From contig JAUNCL010000025.1 of NCBI GenBank assembly GCA_030535235.1, forward strand, positions 1 to 34,093: 34,093 nt of DNA. The letters are read 5' to 3'. Every line of letters starts with the position of its first letter. Position 1 is the stretch's first letter. Source of the DNA: Bacillota bacterium (lineage in GTDB: Bacteria; Bacillota; Clostridia; Oscillospirales; Oscillospiraceae). Shown here piece after piece: positions 32,074-34,093 of the stretch. The notes under the pieces are model-generated. The model was not told the DNA's origin. It made no database searches and was given only the letters and a program-made list of their open reading frames with translations. Made by a program: the position numbers and the translations under genes.

Positions 32074-32826
32074 ATGAGCAGCTTTCATTATGAAGGAAAA
32101 AAGATTTATTATGAAGAAATCGGCAACGGAAAGCCGCTGCTCCTGCTCCATGGCAATACCGCTTGCGGAAAAATGTTTGCACCGATCCTGCCAATGCTTT
32201 CTGAAAAGCACCATGTAATCGTTCCTGACTTTCTCGGATGTGGACAATCAGAAAGATGTGAAAAATGGTCTTCGGACCTTTGGTATGAATGGTCAAGGCA
32301 GGCGACTGCCCTTTGCAAATATAAAGGATTTGAAAAAGTGGATGTGATTGGCAGCAGTGGCGGCGCTATTGCAGCCATCAATATGGCGCTGGAAAGTCCA
32401 GATATGGTCAACACCATTGTTGCAGACAGTTTTGAAGGCTTATCTGCAAATTCTGACATCACCGAACAGATTCGCATTGGCCGTGAATACGCAAAGCAAA
32501 ATGAGGATTTTCGGAGGATGCTTAAATTAATGCATGGCGATGATTGGGAAAGCGTGGTTGATGCGGATACAGAAGCCATAATTGCCCATGCAGAAAATAT
32601 CGGTGCATTCTTTCATAAACCAATAGATGAGCTGAAGGTCAGCCTGCTTCTTACAGGCAGTGCAAAAGATGAAATGTTCCCGGCAGGGCACTATCATAAA
32701 CTGTTCGAGAGCATTTGTAGAAGAACGTGTATGGCTAAGTCTCATATCTTTGAGCAGGGTGGTCATCCGGCAATGATGAGCAATATGAAGGAGTTTATTT
32801 CGTTGTGCGAAGAATTCTTTGCATAA
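32074..32826 (+). CDS. Alpha/beta-fold hydrolase
   Basis: The 250-aa protein starts MSSFHYEGKKIYYEEIGNGK. It has the oxyanion motif LLLHGNTACG, DFLGCGQS, the nucleophile elbow GSSGGA, the acid-bearing strand LLLTGSAKDEMFP and a late His in EQGGHPAMM. All three triad positions are therefore plausible. The ATG at 32074 was chosen because GGAGGG ends six bases upstream; the ATG at 32068 abuts that site. Codon use is AT-rich, unlike the genes to the left. It is the first gene of a compact cassette with a GNAT enzyme, an ACT-domain protein and a nitrilase. The substrate is unknown; an ester, amide or lactone is likely. Confidence 0.9.
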   Translation: MSSFHYEGKKIYYEEIGNGKPLLLLHGNTACGKMFAPILPMLSEKHHVIVPDFLGCGQSERCEKWSSDLWYEWSRQATALCKYKGFEKVDVIGSSGGAIAAINMALESPDMVNTIVADSFEGLSANSDITEQIRIGREYAKQNEDFRRMLKLMHGDDWESVVDADTEAIIAHAENIGAFFHKPIDELKVSLLLTGSAKDEMFPAGHYHKLFESICRRTCMAKSHIFEQGGHPAMMSNMKEFISLCEEFFA

Positions 32827-32906
32827 ATGATGGAGCTACAAATTTCAGTCTTACGGAGAGATTGAAAGCAACAGAAGACTTGAATTTGAGGAGGATGGAT
32901 GTAGAG

Positions 32907-33443
32907 ATGCTTGTTGTTAAAACTTTTACCAGAAAAATGTATGAATACAACGATGTCTGTCGTTTAATGAGATCTGCATTTCCCCAGAATGAGCAGATAC
33001 CGATGTGGTTGTTGAGAGTGTTGGCATTTCGCAAAAGTGTCAATTTCAGAGTCTTTTATGAGGATGAACAGTTCTGCGGAATCTTGTATACGGCTGAAGA
33101 TGATAAATATATCTTTGTGCTCTATCTGGCGGTAAATGACAGGATTAGTTCAAAAGGCTATGGCACTAAGATACTTGACTGGCTGAAACAGAATACAGAA
33201 AAGAGCATCGTTTTAAATGTTGAATCGCTCGATCCTTCTGCCGAAAATGCTTTGCAGAGAGAAAAGAGAATTTCTTTTTATAGCAGGAACGGGATTTTTG
33301 ATACCGGATGCAGATTTATTGTTGAAGGTGAAACCTATTCTGTGCTGGCATCTGATATTGATCACTTTGATTCGAAGGAGTACGAAATGCTCCTGAGCAG
33401 GTTCTCTTTTGGAACATATAAAAAACACATTACAAGAAGATAA
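32907..33443 (+). CDS. GNAT-family N-acetyltransferase
   Basis: The 178-aa protein has a GNAT fold order. The FYEDEQFCGILY strand pair is followed by FVLYLAVNDRISSKGYGTKIL, in which S-S-K-G-Y-G-T is the acetyl-CoA pyrophosphate loop. A later block, RISFYSRNGIFDTG, matches the usual FYxxxGF motif. The start is uncertain: ATG 32907 begins at the conserved strand, while ATG 32895 lies directly against GAGGAGG. It starts about 80 bp after the hydrolase gene, with no terminator. Acceptor unknown; a small molecule from the same pathway is likely. Confidence 0.85.
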   Translation: MLVVKTFTRKMYEYNDVCRLMRSAFPQNEQIPMWLLRVLAFRKSVNFRVFYEDEQFCGILYTAEDDKYIFVLYLAVNDRISSKGYGTKILDWLKQNTEKSIVLNVESLDPSAENALQREKRISFYSRNGIFDTGCRFIVEGETYSVLASDIDHFDSKEYEMLLSRFSFGTYKKHITRR

Positions 33444-33491
33444 ATTCCAGTTTGTGTAGTTGTAAAATCGGAATTTTTGGAGGAGAGTAAT

Positions 33492-33860
33492 TTGCTGGTA
33501 TTAAATAAATTAGAGCAGTTGCTAACTGTATGTAAAGTGAAAAGCATTGATGATATAGATTTGAGCAAGAAATTCTACTTTATCGGTAAAACAGATGAAG
33601 AAATTTCTCTTGTCTGTGAAACAAATGACGTTCCTGAAAACACAATAGAACGTGAAGATGGGTGGCGTGGTTTCCGTATTCAAGGAATTTTGGATTTTTC
33701 ACTCATTGGCATTCTTTCAAAGTTGTCTGGAATACTTGCAGATAATAAAATTGGAATTTTTGCGGTATCTACATTCAACACAGATTATATTTTAGTGAAA
33801 GATGCGGATTTTGAAAAATCATTAGCTGTATTATTAAATGCCGGATATACAGTGATATAG
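33492..33860 (+). CDS. ACT-domain protein
   Basis: The 122-aa protein appears to hold two ACT-like halves. The C-terminal part (GILDFSLIGILSKLSGILADNKIGIFAVSTFNTDYILVK is the region; key pattern is DFSLIGIL...L...I.IFAVSTF..D.ILV) is the clear one, of the CASTOR-type ACT family that binds amino acids. The start is a TTG at 33492, chosen because GGAGGAG sits six bases upstream. It may sense an amino acid linked to the hydrolase-nitrilase pathway. It lies 48 bp after the GNAT gene. Confidence 0.85.
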   Translation: MLVLNKLEQLLTVCKVKSIDDIDLSKKFYFIGKTDEEISLVCETNDVPENTIEREDGWRGFRIQGILDFSLIGILSKLSGILADNKIGIFAVSTFNTDYILVKDADFEKSLAVLLNAGYTVI

Positions 33861-33912
33861 ATTTCAGATGCTTTAAACCCAAAGAAAATCATACGAGGAG
33901 TGAATTATTAGC

Positions 33913-34093
33913 ATGAAAGATATTGATAATATTTGTAAAATCGCATTGGTGCAGGCAGAACCGGTAATGTTTGATAAAAGTGCATCGCTGAAAAAGGCAC
34001 TTCGATATATTAATGAGGCCGCAACTCAAAAGCCGGACTTAATTGTTTTCCCGGAACTGTTTATTCCGGGATATCCTGTTGGAATGAATTTCG
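33913..34093 (+). CDS. Nitrilase / carbon-nitrogen hydrolase family protein (5' part only)
   Basis: Sixty residues are visible before the window ends. IALVQAEPVMFDKSASLKKA is the first strand and helix of the fold. PDLIVFPELFIPGYPVG carries the catalytic Glu and is close to the FPEAFIPGYP of true nitrilases rather than to omega-amidases or NAD synthetase. The catalytic Lys and Cys lie beyond the window. GAGGAG precedes the ATG at 33913 with a 12-nt gap. It is the fourth gene of the AT-rich cassette, 52 bp after the ACT-domain gene. Confidence 0.85.
   Translation, partial: MKDIDNICKIALVQAEPVMFDKSASLKKALRYINEAATQKPDLIVFPELFIPGYPVGMNF

Overview
The window looks like a chromosomal segment from a fairly GC-rich Clostridia species, probably in or near the Oscillospiraceae (Flavonifractor/Lawsonibacter-like). 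This is inference. It rests on strong AGGAGG ribosome binding sites, textbook -35/-10 promoters with 17-bp spacers, the tig-clpP-clpX-lon-ysxC order, RbgA, and many small transporter/regulator units. No sequence search was possible.

Left part (1-16931) is mostly accessory. It starts with the 5' two thirds of a MalT/LuxR-type ATPase regulator (minus strand). Next come a degraded M24 peptidase fragment and a 55-aa AbrB protein. A divergent pair follows: a MerR regulator and a DapB-like amine-dehydrogenase homologue, with a 19-bp-spacer MerR-type promoter between them. Then there is a two-gene unit made of an unknown 184-aa protein and a CstA transporter, a remnant of an IS630-type transposase, and a TetR-controlled unit. 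That unit (minus strand, order tetR - MFS exporter - FtsX-type permease - ABC ATPase) has two matching TetR operator palindromes, and its MFS gene is frameshifted. An alpha/beta hydrolase, a chloramphenicol-acetyltransferase-like enzyme and an AbrB-glycosyltransferase operon complete a stretch rich in drug-handling-type genes.

Middle and right part (17005-31871) is GC-rich and mostly core. It contains tRNA-Pro(GGG), an NhaC-type antiporter with a Nudix hydrolase, and rplS with its leader. These are followed by rbgA-rnhB-yraN, thrC, a metallophosphoesterase, tig, clpP, clpX, lon, ysxC and a formate/nitrite-type channel. Trigger factor, ClpP, ClpX and Lon form a co-located protein folding and degradation block. 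RbgA, L19 and YsxC all serve the large ribosomal subunit.

Right edge (31930-34093) changes to visibly AT-rich DNA. It carries a tightly packed set under one good promoter: alpha/beta hydrolase, GNAT acetyltransferase, ACT-domain protein and the start of a nitrilase. This looks like an acquired metabolic cassette that continues past the window.

The observations most worth following are the MerR promoter architecture, the paired TetR operators with the broken MFS gene, the unknown CstA partner, the AbrB-glycosyltransferase unit with tandem repeats at its start site, the GAG (instead of GRG) motif in RNase HII, the structured rplS-rbgA intergenic block, and the AT-rich nitrilase cassette.
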